64,000 nucleotides of DNA from Anoxybacillus mongoliensis. GTDB lineage: Bacteria > Bacillota > Bacilli > Bacillales > Anoxybacillaceae. Of this stretch, positions 51,671-59,318 are shown in pieces; position 1 is the first letter of the stretch; each line of letters opens with the position of its first letter. Both the position numbers and the translations under genes were made by a program. A model generated the notes under the pieces. It was not told the origin of the DNA. It made no database searches and saw nothing but the letters and a program-made list of their open reading frames with translations. Where the stretch lies: contig NZ_JACHEQ010000001.1 in NCBI RefSeq assembly GCF_014201515.1, forward strand, positions 310,001 to 374,000, read 5' to 3'.

Positions 51671-52775
51671 GCCCCTCCCCCTTTCTTGTTAGCGAAAACG
51701 GTGTTATATCAAATGGAATTTCTTTTCTTTCAATCATATCGCTTACAATTCTTCCTGTGATGGCGCTTAATAAAATGCCGTTTCGATAATGCCCTGTCAC
51801 AACGAATACGTTTTCATATTGTGGATGTGCTCCGATATAAGGTGTGCCATCTTTTGTTTGTGGCCGAATGCCTGCCCACGCTTTTTCAAATGTGGAATGA
51901 GCGATAGCCGGAACAATTTGCATCGCACGCGCTAGCAACTGCTGTACGCTACATGTTTGCACTGTTTTCGCAAACGAATGCGCGATGGCACTAGCACCGA
52001 TTACAAGTCGATTGTTCGCTTTCGGCACAATATAACATCCGTTTTTCGCAAATACAGTCGTCTGTAAAAGCGGTGTCTCTGTCGTAACCGAAACACACTC
52101 TCCTTTGACCGGATACATATGTAGCGACAACCGCAACTTTTCAGCTAACATTGACGTCCATGCCCCGCATGCGATGACGATTTGTTTTGCATATATCGGC
52201 CCGCTCGTCGTTTTTACTCCTACAACACGTTCCCGCTCGAAAATAAAATCGTACACCTCCGTATACGGTAAAAAACGCGCCCCTTTTGCCATTGCTCCAT
52301 GAGCAAAAGCGAGTGAGAGCTGTTTCGCGTCCACTTGTTGATCGAGCGTGTACATCGCACCATATTCATTTTGTACGTGCGGTTCGATTTGTGCCACTTC
52401 ATCAACTGTTAACCAACGGACGTGTGTTAATTGAACACGCCTCCAAAATTCATAATGTTCCGTTAATTTTTCGTACTCTTCCATTGTTGTCGCCAGCTTT
52501 AACATTCCCGCTTCATTCCATCCGATTTCAATATTTGTTAGCTCTCGCAGTTCGGCAATAACAGTTGGAAATGCTGCTTGGCTCGCCAAAGCAAGTGGGA
52601 TGAGCGGGTGATCTGCCGAAAACTCGGAATGTGCACCAAGCATCCCAGCTGCTGCCGATGATGCTTCTTGCGCTAACTCTCCCCGTTCGATGACAACGAC
52701 TGATGTTTCTCTTTTCGCTAACTCAAAAGCGATGCTACTGCCGATAATGCCTCCCCCAACAATTAAAACGTCCAT
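51654..52775 (-). CDS. thiO: Glycine oxidase ThiO
   Basis: A 373-residue FAD enzyme oxidising glycine to the imine used by ThiG. The dinucleotide motif is VLIVGGGIIGSSIAFELAKRE at residues 3-23, followed by ASSAAAGMLGAHSE, and the C-terminal FAD site is VFVVTGHYRNGILLSAITG with GIRPQTKDGTPYIG. It fits the aerobic thiazole route of Bacillus. It overlaps tenI by 13 bases and thiS by 17. Confidence 0.93.
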   Translation of the reverse strand: MDVLIVGGGIIGSSIAFELAKRETSVVVIERGELAQEASSAAAGMLGAHSEFSADHPLIPLALASQAAFPTVIAELRELTNIEIGWNEAGMLKLATTMEEYEKLTEHYEFWRRVQLTHVRWLTVDEVAQIEPHVQNEYGAMYTLDQQVDAKQLSLAFAHGAMAKGARFLPYTEVYDFIFERERVVGVKTTSGPIYAKQIVIACGAWTSMLAEKLRLSLHMYPVKGECVSVTTETPLLQTTVFAKNGCYIVPKANNRLVIGASAIAHSFAKTVQTCSVQQLLARAMQIVPAIAHSTFEKAWAGIRPQTKDGTPYIGAHPQYENVFVVTGHYRNGILLSAITGRIVSDMIERKEIPFDITPFSLTRKGEGHALHH

Positions 52776-53377
52776 GTATTCGCCCCCATTTGTTTCCGAT
52801 ATAGTTGAACCATATGTAGCGGATCGTCCGCCTCAAACACCGTCGACATAACCGCAATTCCTTTCACTTCCGTCAAGAACACATCGCGAACATGAGAAGG
52901 TTTAATGCCTCCAATTGCAATAACAGGAATACGTACATAGCTTGTCAACTGGCGCAACGATGAAAGCCCACGTGGCTTTACTCCTTCTTTACAGTTCGTC
53001 TCATATATATGTCCAAAAACGACGTAGTCCGCTCCTTCGTTTTCCGCCCGCTTTGCTTCTTCAAACGTATGCACGGAGCAACCGACGCGCAAAAAAGGAA
53101 ACCTCTCTTTTGTTCGTTTGGGAGACAGACTATGATGAGCGAGCTGAACGCCGCCAACGCCATAAACGACAGCGACGTCCACCCGATCGTTGACGATTAT
53201 TTTTTGTGCTGGGACACTTGCTTCAAGCAATTTTTCTACAATCATACCTATCTCTTTTGCCGAACGATGTTTTTCACGAATATGAATAAAGTGGGCATAC
53301 GGATGAACGAGCGATGAAATATGAACAAACGTTTCGATTGACTGTCTTCCCGTCGAGATGAGATGAAGTTCTTTCAT
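52763..53377 (-). CDS. tenI: Thiazole tautomerase TenI
   Basis: A 204-residue ThiE-like TIM barrel that aromatises the ThiG product. Blocks are HLISTGRQSIETFVHISSL, AHFIHIREKH, IIVNDRVDVAVVYGVGGVQLAHHSL, VVFGHIYETNCKEGVKPRGL and IPVIAIGGI. Key features fit TenI rather than ThiE, and thiE is not found in this operon. ATG at 53377 directly follows the ykoC stop; a longer frame to 53476 lies inside ykoC and is rejected. Confidence 0.9.
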   Translation of the reverse strand: MKELHLISTGRQSIETFVHISSLVHPYAHFIHIREKHRSAKEIGMIVEKLLEASVPAQKIIVNDRVDVAVVYGVGGVQLAHHSLSPKRTKERFPFLRVGCSVHTFEEAKRAENEGADYVVFGHIYETNCKEGVKPRGLSSLRQLTSYVRIPVIAIGGIKPSHVRDVFLTEVKGIAVMSTVFEADDPLHMVQLYRKQMGANTWTF

Positions 53378-53378
53378 C

Positions 53379-54173
53379 TTATCGCACATCCTTGATCGCG
53401 ACGTATGGAAGCGCACCTGCCATGTAATAGCCAACAGCGACAATGACACACATGACGACAAATAAATACACATCATATTTTCCGAGCGTCACTTCATAAT
53501 AAAACGTACGTGTCCGCTCACTCGTAAACCCTTTCGCTTCCATCGCCACCGCAATGCGTTGAGCGCGGCGAATGCTTTGCGATAAAAGCGGGATCGCATA
53601 TCGCTTCATCAGTTCAAGTTTGCCGCGAAACCCTTTCGCTTTTGCAGCTCGTCGTACCTTCAACGCTTGATGCACCGTTTGAAATTCTTCTAACATGATC
53701 GGCAATAAACGAATGGCAGCTAAAAAACTATACGCATATTTTGGTTTCAATTTCGCTTGTTGCATGAGTGAATAAAATAAAAGGACGGGCTTTGTCGTGA
53801 GCGCAAACATTAACCCGAAAATCGCAAACAAAAGCGTACGAAATCCGAGATGAACGCCGCGGTAAAAACTTTCTTCGGTAATGTGAATAAGCCCCAAGCG
53901 AAACCACGTCGTCTCCCCTTTTCCAAACAAAATCATCGACGACGACGTAGAAATGAAAATGAATAAAAACGGAACGAAAAATAAAAGTACATGCTTCATT
54001 CGATAACCGCTAAACAGCATAAATAACGCGGTAAACCCAATCGTCCAATTGATGAGCACATTCGGATTATGGACAAAAACAATCACAACAAACATCGGCA
54101 AAAATAACAATAATTTCGCTGTCGGATTTGTTTGATGCAACCATGTCTCTTTATATTCGATATTCCATCTCAT
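53379..54173 (-). CDS. ykoC: ECF transporter transmembrane component (YkoC/EcfT)
   Basis: A 264-residue T component with about five membrane segments. The two Ala-Arg-Gly-type cytoplasmic motifs are seen as VRRAAKAKGFRG and AVAMEAKGFTSE. N-terminal text is YKETWLHQTNPTAKLLLFLPMF. With YkoD and YkoE it forms the HMP/thiamin-precursor importer. It overlaps ykoD by four bases and precedes tenI by one base. Confidence 0.9.
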   Translation of the reverse strand: MRWNIEYKETWLHQTNPTAKLLLFLPMFVVIVFVHNPNVLINWTIGFTALFMLFSGYRMKHVLLFFVPFLFIFISTSSSMILFGKGETTWFRLGLIHITEESFYRGVHLGFRTLLFAIFGLMFALTTKPVLLFYSLMQQAKLKPKYAYSFLAAIRLLPIMLEEFQTVHQALKVRRAAKAKGFRGKLELMKRYAIPLLSQSIRRAQRIAVAMEAKGFTSERTRTFYYEVTLGKYDVYLFVVMCVIVAVGYYMAGALPYVAIKDVR

Positions 54174-55621
54174 CCCATTCCACCTCGCACCAACATACGA
54201 GGAGCGATCGGTTCATCAGCAACAAGCTTTCCGTTTTCAATGACCCATCGTCTCGTTGCAAATTGGGACACGATCCGCTCATCGTGCGTCACCATGACAA
54301 TCGCCTTTCCTTGTTGTCGATACGCTTCAAGCCATTCGAGCAACGCAAACGTATTTTTTGCATCTTGCCCAAATGTCGGTTCATCAAGAAGCAATATGTG
54401 ATGGCGCTCCGTTACTGAAGCGGCAACACTTAGTCGCCGCTTTTGTCCCATCGACAATTGATACGGATGTAAATGCCGATGCTCGTTTAAATGAAAACGC
54501 TCAAGCAATCGCTCGACTTCCTCAGCTACTTCATGCTCTGAACGTTTTTCAAGACGGAAAGCATACGCTAACTCATCATCAACACGATTTGTAACAAATT
54601 GAAATTCTGGATTTTGAAAAACAAAGGCAATGTTATCGTACAACAACTCGTCATTTGTTAACGGCTGTTGTTGCCAGTATATATCGCCTTCTGTTCGAAT
54701 GAGTTTCATCAAGCTTTGTAGCAACGTACTTTTGCCGGCGCCGTTTTCACCTGTAATCGCAATCCATTCGCCCGCATAAATCTTTAACTCGTCGACCGCT
54801 ATTTTTTCCTCTTTTTGTCGAAAGCCGCGAAGCGATTGTACATGTAACAGAACATCCGCCTGCACATAAGGTTGTTGCGCTGTTTTTGGCTTTTCATACG
54901 TTTCCCACACGTCTGGATACCAAATGCCTTGTTCAGCAATAAACGAACAATACGTTGAAAAAATTTCATTCGTTGAACCGTCGGCGATGATCTCACCATG
55001 TTCATTAAATAAAATGATGCGCTCGACAAAATCAAGAATGTGATCAATTTTATGTTCAACGATCACAACCGTTCGGTCCTCCGCCACTTCTTTTAACGTT
55101 TCCCATACCGTTTTTGTGCCTTCTTCATCGAGAAGCGCCGTCGGTTCGTCTAAACATAACACATCAGGTTCAAGCGCTAAAACCGATGCAATCGCCAATC
55201 GCTGTTTCATTCCACCTGATAATGTTTGAATTGGCACATGAACGTGTGGAAGGCGAAGGCGCACACGTTGAAGCATGTGCGCGATTTTTTCATTCATCTC
55301 CTCGCGTGGCACACCGAGATTTTCGAGCACAAACGCCATCTCTTCATCTACATACGGCATACAAAACTGCGCATCAGGATCTTGAAACACATAACCTACA
55401 CGATTTGGAATATGCAGCTTTTTCGCTTTCATCGGCACATCGATCGAGCGCGGAATAATGCCTGCCATCACTTGCAAAAGCGTGGACTTTCCGCACCCTG
55501 ATGGACCTAAAAGCAACACTTTTTCTCCTTTTTTAATCGAAAGCGATACATCGGTAAATAACCGCTTTTCTGCTCCCGGAAACTTTAATCGCAACTGTTC
55601 GATATGAATCAATGATGTCAC
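54170..55621 (-). CDS. ykoD: ECF transporter duplicated ATPase (YkoD)
   Basis: A 483-residue protein with two fused ABC ATPase domains. The N-terminal half has GPSGCGKST, LSGGMKQRLAIASVLAL and VLCLDEPTALLD; the C-terminal half has GENGAGKST, LSMGQKRRLSVAASV and ILLLDEPTFGQD. It replaces the separate EcfA and EcfA' subunits. The order ykoE-ykoD-ykoC is as in B. subtilis ykoFEDC, without ykoF. Confidence 0.92.
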   Translation of the reverse strand: MTSLIHIEQLRLKFPGAEKRLFTDVSLSIKKGEKVLLLGPSGCGKSTLLQVMAGIIPRSIDVPMKAKKLHIPNRVGYVFQDPDAQFCMPYVDEEMAFVLENLGVPREEMNEKIAHMLQRVRLRLPHVHVPIQTLSGGMKQRLAIASVLALEPDVLCLDEPTALLDEEGTKTVWETLKEVAEDRTVVIVEHKIDHILDFVERIILFNEHGEIIADGSTNEIFSTYCSFIAEQGIWYPDVWETYEKPKTAQQPYVQADVLLHVQSLRGFRQKEEKIAVDELKIYAGEWIAITGENGAGKSTLLQSLMKLIRTEGDIYWQQQPLTNDELLYDNIAFVFQNPEFQFVTNRVDDELAYAFRLEKRSEHEVAEEVERLLERFHLNEHRHLHPYQLSMGQKRRLSVAASVTERHHILLLDEPTFGQDAKNTFALLEWLEAYRQQGKAIVMVTHDERIVSQFATRRWVIENGKLVADEPIAPRMLVRGGMG

Positions 55622-55624
55622 CTT

Positions 55625-56209
55625 CTATTTATCAAGTGAGTCGTAATCTTCTTTTGTCGTTGGGCGCAACAATTGCGTCACACCTGTCGCTTCGAGCGCT
55701 TTCACAAGCGAATAAGCAAATACGCCAGCAATGATAATCGCTCCAACGAAACGCGCACCGATAAATAACGTTAAATTCCACCATGCTAATTGGTCAATAT
55801 ATCCTTTATAAAAATCAAGAACGAGGGAAGCGATCGTCGAACCAACAGCAGCAAGCGACACAACAGCGACATCGAAACGTTTATAGCGAAAAGCAGCAAA
55901 AACAAGCTCCGCGAGCAACCCTTGCACAAAGCCGTAAAATAGCACCTCAAGCCCCCATTCAGAGCCAACTAAAAACTCCCCTGATGCCGCAGCGACTTCC
56001 GCAAGCAACGCCACCCCTGGCTTACGAATCAATAAATATGCGACAGTTGCGGCAATAAACCACATGCCATAAATAAGTTGATCGAGATGAAGACCAAGCG
56101 GTTTTACTGCATAGTAAAGCGGTCCCCACACTTTATACACAATCCCAAACACAATCGCTACAACAACGGTCGTTAATACGTCTGTTAATTTAAGCCCTTT
56201 CGTTTGCAT
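55625..56209 (-). CDS. ykoE: ECF transporter substrate component for HMP (YkoE)
   Basis: About 194 residues with five or six membrane segments: GLKLTDVLTTVVVAIVFGIVYKVWGPLYY, GEFLVGSEWGLEVLFYGFVQGLLAELVFA and LFIGARFVGAIIIAGVF, seen as blocks. The match to YkoE and the TPP-controlled setting imply uptake of hydroxymethylpyrimidine or a thiamin breakdown product. ATG at 56209 follows GAGGAGGA and overlaps the tenA end by 20 bases. Confidence 0.9.
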   Translation of the reverse strand: MQTKGLKLTDVLTTVVVAIVFGIVYKVWGPLYYAVKPLGLHLDQLIYGMWFIAATVAYLLIRKPGVALLAEVAAASGEFLVGSEWGLEVLFYGFVQGLLAELVFAAFRYKRFDVAVVSLAAVGSTIASLVLDFYKGYIDQLAWWNLTLFIGARFVGAIIIAGVFAYSLVKALEATGVTQLLRPTTKEDYDSLDK

Positions 56210-56885
56210 AAACATCCTCCTCTTCAATTGGCCAACGTTCTAATTTGTACGCCATGTCCCAAAATAAATATTCATACTGACTGCTGATCAAAAAATGTTG
56301 CTTCATTCGCGCTAAATCTTTTTCGCTAGCTGTTTTTGCGATGTCATTTAAGCGCGCAATTTGTTGTTCGACAAGCTGTCTAAACCAATCGGAGCCATAC
56401 GCTTCAATCCATTTCGCATAAATCGGATGATTCGGCTTGCAATGCTTTAACCTCTCACCAATTTCGTAATACAACCAATAGCACGGTAAAATCGCCGCTA
56501 ATACATCACCGAAGTGTCCTGCAAACGCTGCCCGATACATGTGCGATGTGTACGCATACGCAGTTGGAGCAGGAACAAACGACGCCTTTTCCTCTTCTGT
56601 AATACCGAGCTCTTTCATAAATGTTTCATGTAGACGAAGCTCAGCTTCATACGTATTTTGCGCATGATTCGCCATGCTTGCGGTCGTTTGTAAATCGTCA
56701 GCCATCGCTCCGCCAAGCGCTTGCACTTTCGCAAAGTGTGTCAAATAATATGAATCTTGTAATACATAATACCGGAAACAACGTAAATCAAGCGTTCCTT
56801 CTCCGAGCTCTTTCACAAACGGATGATGAAAGCTCGCTTCCCAAATCGGATCGACAGCTTTGCGCAACTGTTCTGAAAACAACAT
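56190..56885 (-). CDS. tenA: Aminopyrimidine aminohydrolase TenA (thiaminase II)
   Basis: A 231-residue all-helical enzyme that hydrolyses aminopyrimidine to HMP in thiamin salvage. Landmarks are FHHPFVKELGEGTLDLRCFRYYVLQDSYYLTHFAK (residues 19-53), the catalytic Cys in ILPCYWLYYEIG near residue 135, and YEYLFWDMAYKLERWP at the end. It heads the operon behind a TPP riboswitch, so it is repressed by thiamin pyrophosphate. Confidence 0.95.
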   Translation of the reverse strand: MLFSEQLRKAVDPIWEASFHHPFVKELGEGTLDLRCFRYYVLQDSYYLTHFAKVQALGGAMADDLQTTASMANHAQNTYEAELRLHETFMKELGITEEEKASFVPAPTAYAYTSHMYRAAFAGHFGDVLAAILPCYWLYYEIGERLKHCKPNHPIYAKWIEAYGSDWFRQLVEQQIARLNDIAKTASEKDLARMKQHFLISSQYEYLFWDMAYKLERWPIEEEDVYANERA

Positions 56886-56900
56886 TTCCTCTCCCCCTTA

Positions 56901-56943
56901 AGAAAAATAAAAAACCACTTTCTTTTGCGCAAAGAAAGTGGTT
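56901..56943 (-). terminator. Riboswitch expression-platform terminator before tenA
   Basis: AACCACTTTCTTT and AAAGAAAGTGGTT form a 13-pair stem with a five-base loop, followed on the minus strand by TTTTTTATTTTT. It lies directly downstream of the TPP aptamer, the layout of a transcription-attenuating riboswitch. Confidence 0.9.
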
Positions 56944-56983
56944 GTAAACGATGGAAATTAATAAAAGACACACTTCGCACCGT

Positions 56984-57078
56984 CTCCACTTCCCTACGCT
57001 GGTATGATCCAGATCAGGTTCTAAGGGTCTCAAAGGCACACTTTGATCTCAGCCTATCTAAAGGCCCCCCTAGTGGAA
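56984..57078 (-). promoter_or_regulatory. TPP (thiamin pyrophosphate) riboswitch
   Basis: On the minus strand the aptamer shows GGGGGGCC near its start, the CTGAGA core, ACCCTTAGAACCTGATCTGG, then ATACCAGCGTAGGGAAGTGG, all conserved THI-box elements. It is followed by the terminator at 56901-56943 and then tenA. Bound TPP should end transcription of the ten-gene operon. Confidence 0.95.
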
Positions 57079-57212
57079 TGCAATGGCATGATTCACTTTG
57101 TCACTAATATTAGCATATTTCATTGAATTGTCAAATATTTTTATCCATATTTGCGCACATCGTTTTCTTCCTGTATGCTAAAGTAGCGAATATATAGTCA
57201 GGAGTGGGATGT

Positions 57213-58397
57213 ATGGCAAATGTATTTTTGAAACGAAAAAGAAAAAAGCGGCTCGAACTTGGACATCCGTGGGTGTTTCAAAGCGAAGTCGATTATATTG
57301 AAGGAGATTTTGAACCGGGTGATTTCGTCAACGTATATAACCACCAACGTCACTTTTTAGCGAAAGGATATATTAATCCGAAATCACAAATGATCGTGCG
57401 CGTGTTGACGCAAAATCCAAATGACGAATTAAATGCGCAATTTTTTATGAACCGCATTCGTCAAGCGTGGGCGTATCGCGAGCGCATGATTCCGGGCGTT
57501 CGTTCATGCCGCGCCGTTTATGGAGAAGCGGATTTTTTACCTGGGCTCATTGTCGATAAATACGAAGATATACTCGTCGTCCAAATTTTATCGCTTGGCA
57601 TGGAAAAAAGAAAAGAATGGATTTTACAAGCACTTCTTGACGTCTTTCAACCGAAAGCGATTTATTTACGCAACGACGTCCACGTGCGCGAATTAGAAGG
57701 ACTAAAACAAGAAAAAGGATTTTGGTACGGCACGTGCGATACGAACGTACAAATTGAAGAAAACGGCGTGAAATATATTGTCGACATCGAAAACGGGCAA
57801 AAAACAGGTTTTTTCTTCGATCAACGTCAAAATCGTGCCGCGATCAAGCCGCTTATTACAAGCGAATCAACCGTGCTCGATTGTTTTACGCATACAGGTT
57901 CATTTATGTTAAACGCCTGCTTATACGGAGCAAAACATGTGACCGCTGTCGATATTTCTGAACATGCCATTGAAACGGCAAAGCGAAACGCCGAGTTAAA
58001 CGGATTTACAAATGTGGATTTCGTCGTTGCAAACGCGTTTGACTATTTACGTGAATGCGTACAAGAGGGAAAAAAATGGGACGTTGTCATTATTGACCCA
58101 CCAGCGTTTGCAAAATCCGCCCATGCGGTGCCAAAAGCGCTTGCCGGCTATAAGGATATTAATTTAAACGGCTTAAAACTCGTCAAAGACGGCGGCTTTT
58201 TCGTAACGGCAAGTTGTTCATATCATGTGCATCCGGATATGTTTCAAGCGATGGTTGCGGAAGCAGCGTTTGATGCAAAGAAAATTTTACGTCAAATTCA
58301 TTGGAGCGGTGCAGGGTATGACCATCCGAAACTGCTTGCCGCTGACGAAGGAGATTATTTGAAGTTTGCCATTTATGAAGTGCATTCACGTAAGTAA
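57213..58397 (+). CDS. RlmI/YwbD-type 23S rRNA methyltransferase
   Basis: A 394-residue SAM-dependent methyltransferase. An N-terminal PUA-like domain (FLKRKRKKRLELGHPWVFQSEV) is followed by an RlmI-like connecting region and a Rossmann domain. The domain contains TVLDCFTHTGSFMLNACLYGAKHVTAVDIS, seen as the SAM site near residues 217-245, and VIIDPPAFAKS as the catalytic motif. Close relatives are RlmI, a 23S rRNA m5C methyltransferase, and B. subtilis YwbD. ATG at 57213 follows AGGAG by eight bases. A terminator hairpin follows at the stop codon. Confidence 0.9.
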   Translation: MANVFLKRKRKKRLELGHPWVFQSEVDYIEGDFEPGDFVNVYNHQRHFLAKGYINPKSQMIVRVLTQNPNDELNAQFFMNRIRQAWAYRERMIPGVRSCRAVYGEADFLPGLIVDKYEDILVVQILSLGMEKRKEWILQALLDVFQPKAIYLRNDVHVRELEGLKQEKGFWYGTCDTNVQIEENGVKYIVDIENGQKTGFFFDQRQNRAAIKPLITSESTVLDCFTHTGSFMLNACLYGAKHVTAVDISEHAIETAKRNAELNGFTNVDFVVANAFDYLRECVQEGKKWDVVIIDPPAFAKSAHAVPKALAGYKDINLNGLKLVKDGGFFVTASCSYHVHPDMFQAMVAEAAFDAKKILRQIHWSGAGYDHPKLLAADEGDYLKFAIYEVHSRK

Positions 58398-58421
58398 CAG
58401 GTTGGCGCATGCCAACCTGTT
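58396..58421 (+). terminator. Intrinsic hairpin after the methyltransferase gene
   Basis: AACAGGTTGGC and GCCAACCTGTT form an 11-pair stem around GCAT; only a short T tract follows. Confidence 0.7.
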
Positions 58422-58507
58422 TAAAAATAGACAAAATGATTGTGCACACATTGCACAAAAACAGGGTATACTAAAATTGAAACCGCTTTCTTTTTGAGGT
58501 GATGAAA

Positions 58508-58642
58508 ATGGCATTAAAAACAATTTGTCCGAAATGTTTTGGGAAAAAGAAAATGAAAATCTGTTTATCACTTTACAAAACATGCTCACTATGCAATGGA
58601 ACAGGAAAAATTCAACAATCGCCAACAAAACGAATTAGTTAA
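58508..58642 (+). CDS. Small zinc-ribbon protein (44 aa)
   Basis: A 44-residue protein with CPKCFGKKK and CSLCNGTGK, the second resembling a DnaJ-type CxxCxGxG element, so it probably binds one zinc. GAGGTGATGAAA precedes the ATG at 58508. It is basic, and a strong terminator follows at once. No named family is recognised. Confidence 0.7.
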   Translation: MALKTICPKCFGKKKMKICLSLYKTCSLCNGTGKIQQSPTKRIS

Positions 58643-58680
58643 AAAACACTTCGCACCAATCATTGATGCGAAGTGTTTTT
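58643..58680. terminator. Bidirectional terminator
   Basis: AAAACACTTCGCA (58643-58655) and TGCGAAGTGTTTT (58667-58679) form a 13-pair stem between converging genes. Confidence 0.88.
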
Positions 58681-58683
58681 CAT

Positions 58684-59190
58684 TTATGCCACCGCTTTTC
58701 TTCGTTTCGCTTTCGCTTGCGCCCGCAAAATTTTCACGGATAAATAAATACCCGTCCCTGTTAAAATGATAATGGAAATGGCAGCTACATCGATGATGAG
58801 ACGATTCCAAAGACCAAGTTTTCCAACGTGAATGGCACGCACAAATGAAGCAAAATGATTTACTTCTTTTTTTACAACTGTACCGTCTGGTGCAATCGTC
58901 ACTAACGTCCCGTCTTTATCGTTTAACCGCACCATATACATCCCGTGATTCATCACGACGCCAACTTCATCCATTGAAAACGCGCCCGATTCACTCGCTT
59001 TTTTTACCGCATCGATCATATTTAACTGCGCATGTCCATCACCATGCGCATGCTCATGATTTCCATGCGAATGCCCGCCCATTCCCATTAACCAACGTTC
59101 AGTTAACAACAATCCTGTCACCGCTTCCAAAAGTAAAAATACTGAACAAATGAGCCCAATCCATAAGTGCAAATTACGCGTTTTTTTCAT
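58684..59190 (-). CDS. PepSY-associated membrane protein with His-rich loop
   Basis: A 168-residue protein. An N-terminal segment LHLWIGLICSVFLLLEAVTGLLL starts it, an outer domain with PepSY-like features lies in the middle (GVVMNHGMYMVRLNDKDGTLVTIAPDG), and a C-terminal segment IDVAAISIIILTGTGIYLSV is followed by a basic tail. Just after the first segment, GGHSHGNHEHAHGDGHAQ is rich in His and probably binds metal. Similar proteins occur with iron or copper uptake or reductase functions. ATG at 59190 follows GGAGGAG. Confidence 0.8.
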   Translation of the reverse strand: MKKTRNLHLWIGLICSVFLLLEAVTGLLLTERWLMGMGGHSHGNHEHAHGDGHAQLNMIDAVKKASESGAFSMDEVGVVMNHGMYMVRLNDKDGTLVTIAPDGTVVKKEVNHFASFVRAIHVGKLGLWNRLIIDVAAISIIILTGTGIYLSVKILRAQAKAKRRKAVA

Positions 59191-59280
59191 ATGTACTCCT
59201 CCAACCAAATTCATATTTTACAAATGTAACTGTAAAACATGAATTTGGGAGAAGTTTGAAAAGTAAGTGAAAGAAATGTG

Positions 59281-59317
59281 AAAATCCCCTTTTCCATATC
59301 GGAAAAAGGGATTTTTT
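59281..59317 (-). terminator. Terminator of the second glucosidase gene
   Basis: AAATCCC-TTTTCC and GGAAAA-GGGATTT form a long stem with one bulge and a five-base loop, with TTTT on the minus strand. Confidence 0.75.
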
Positions 59318-59318
59318 A

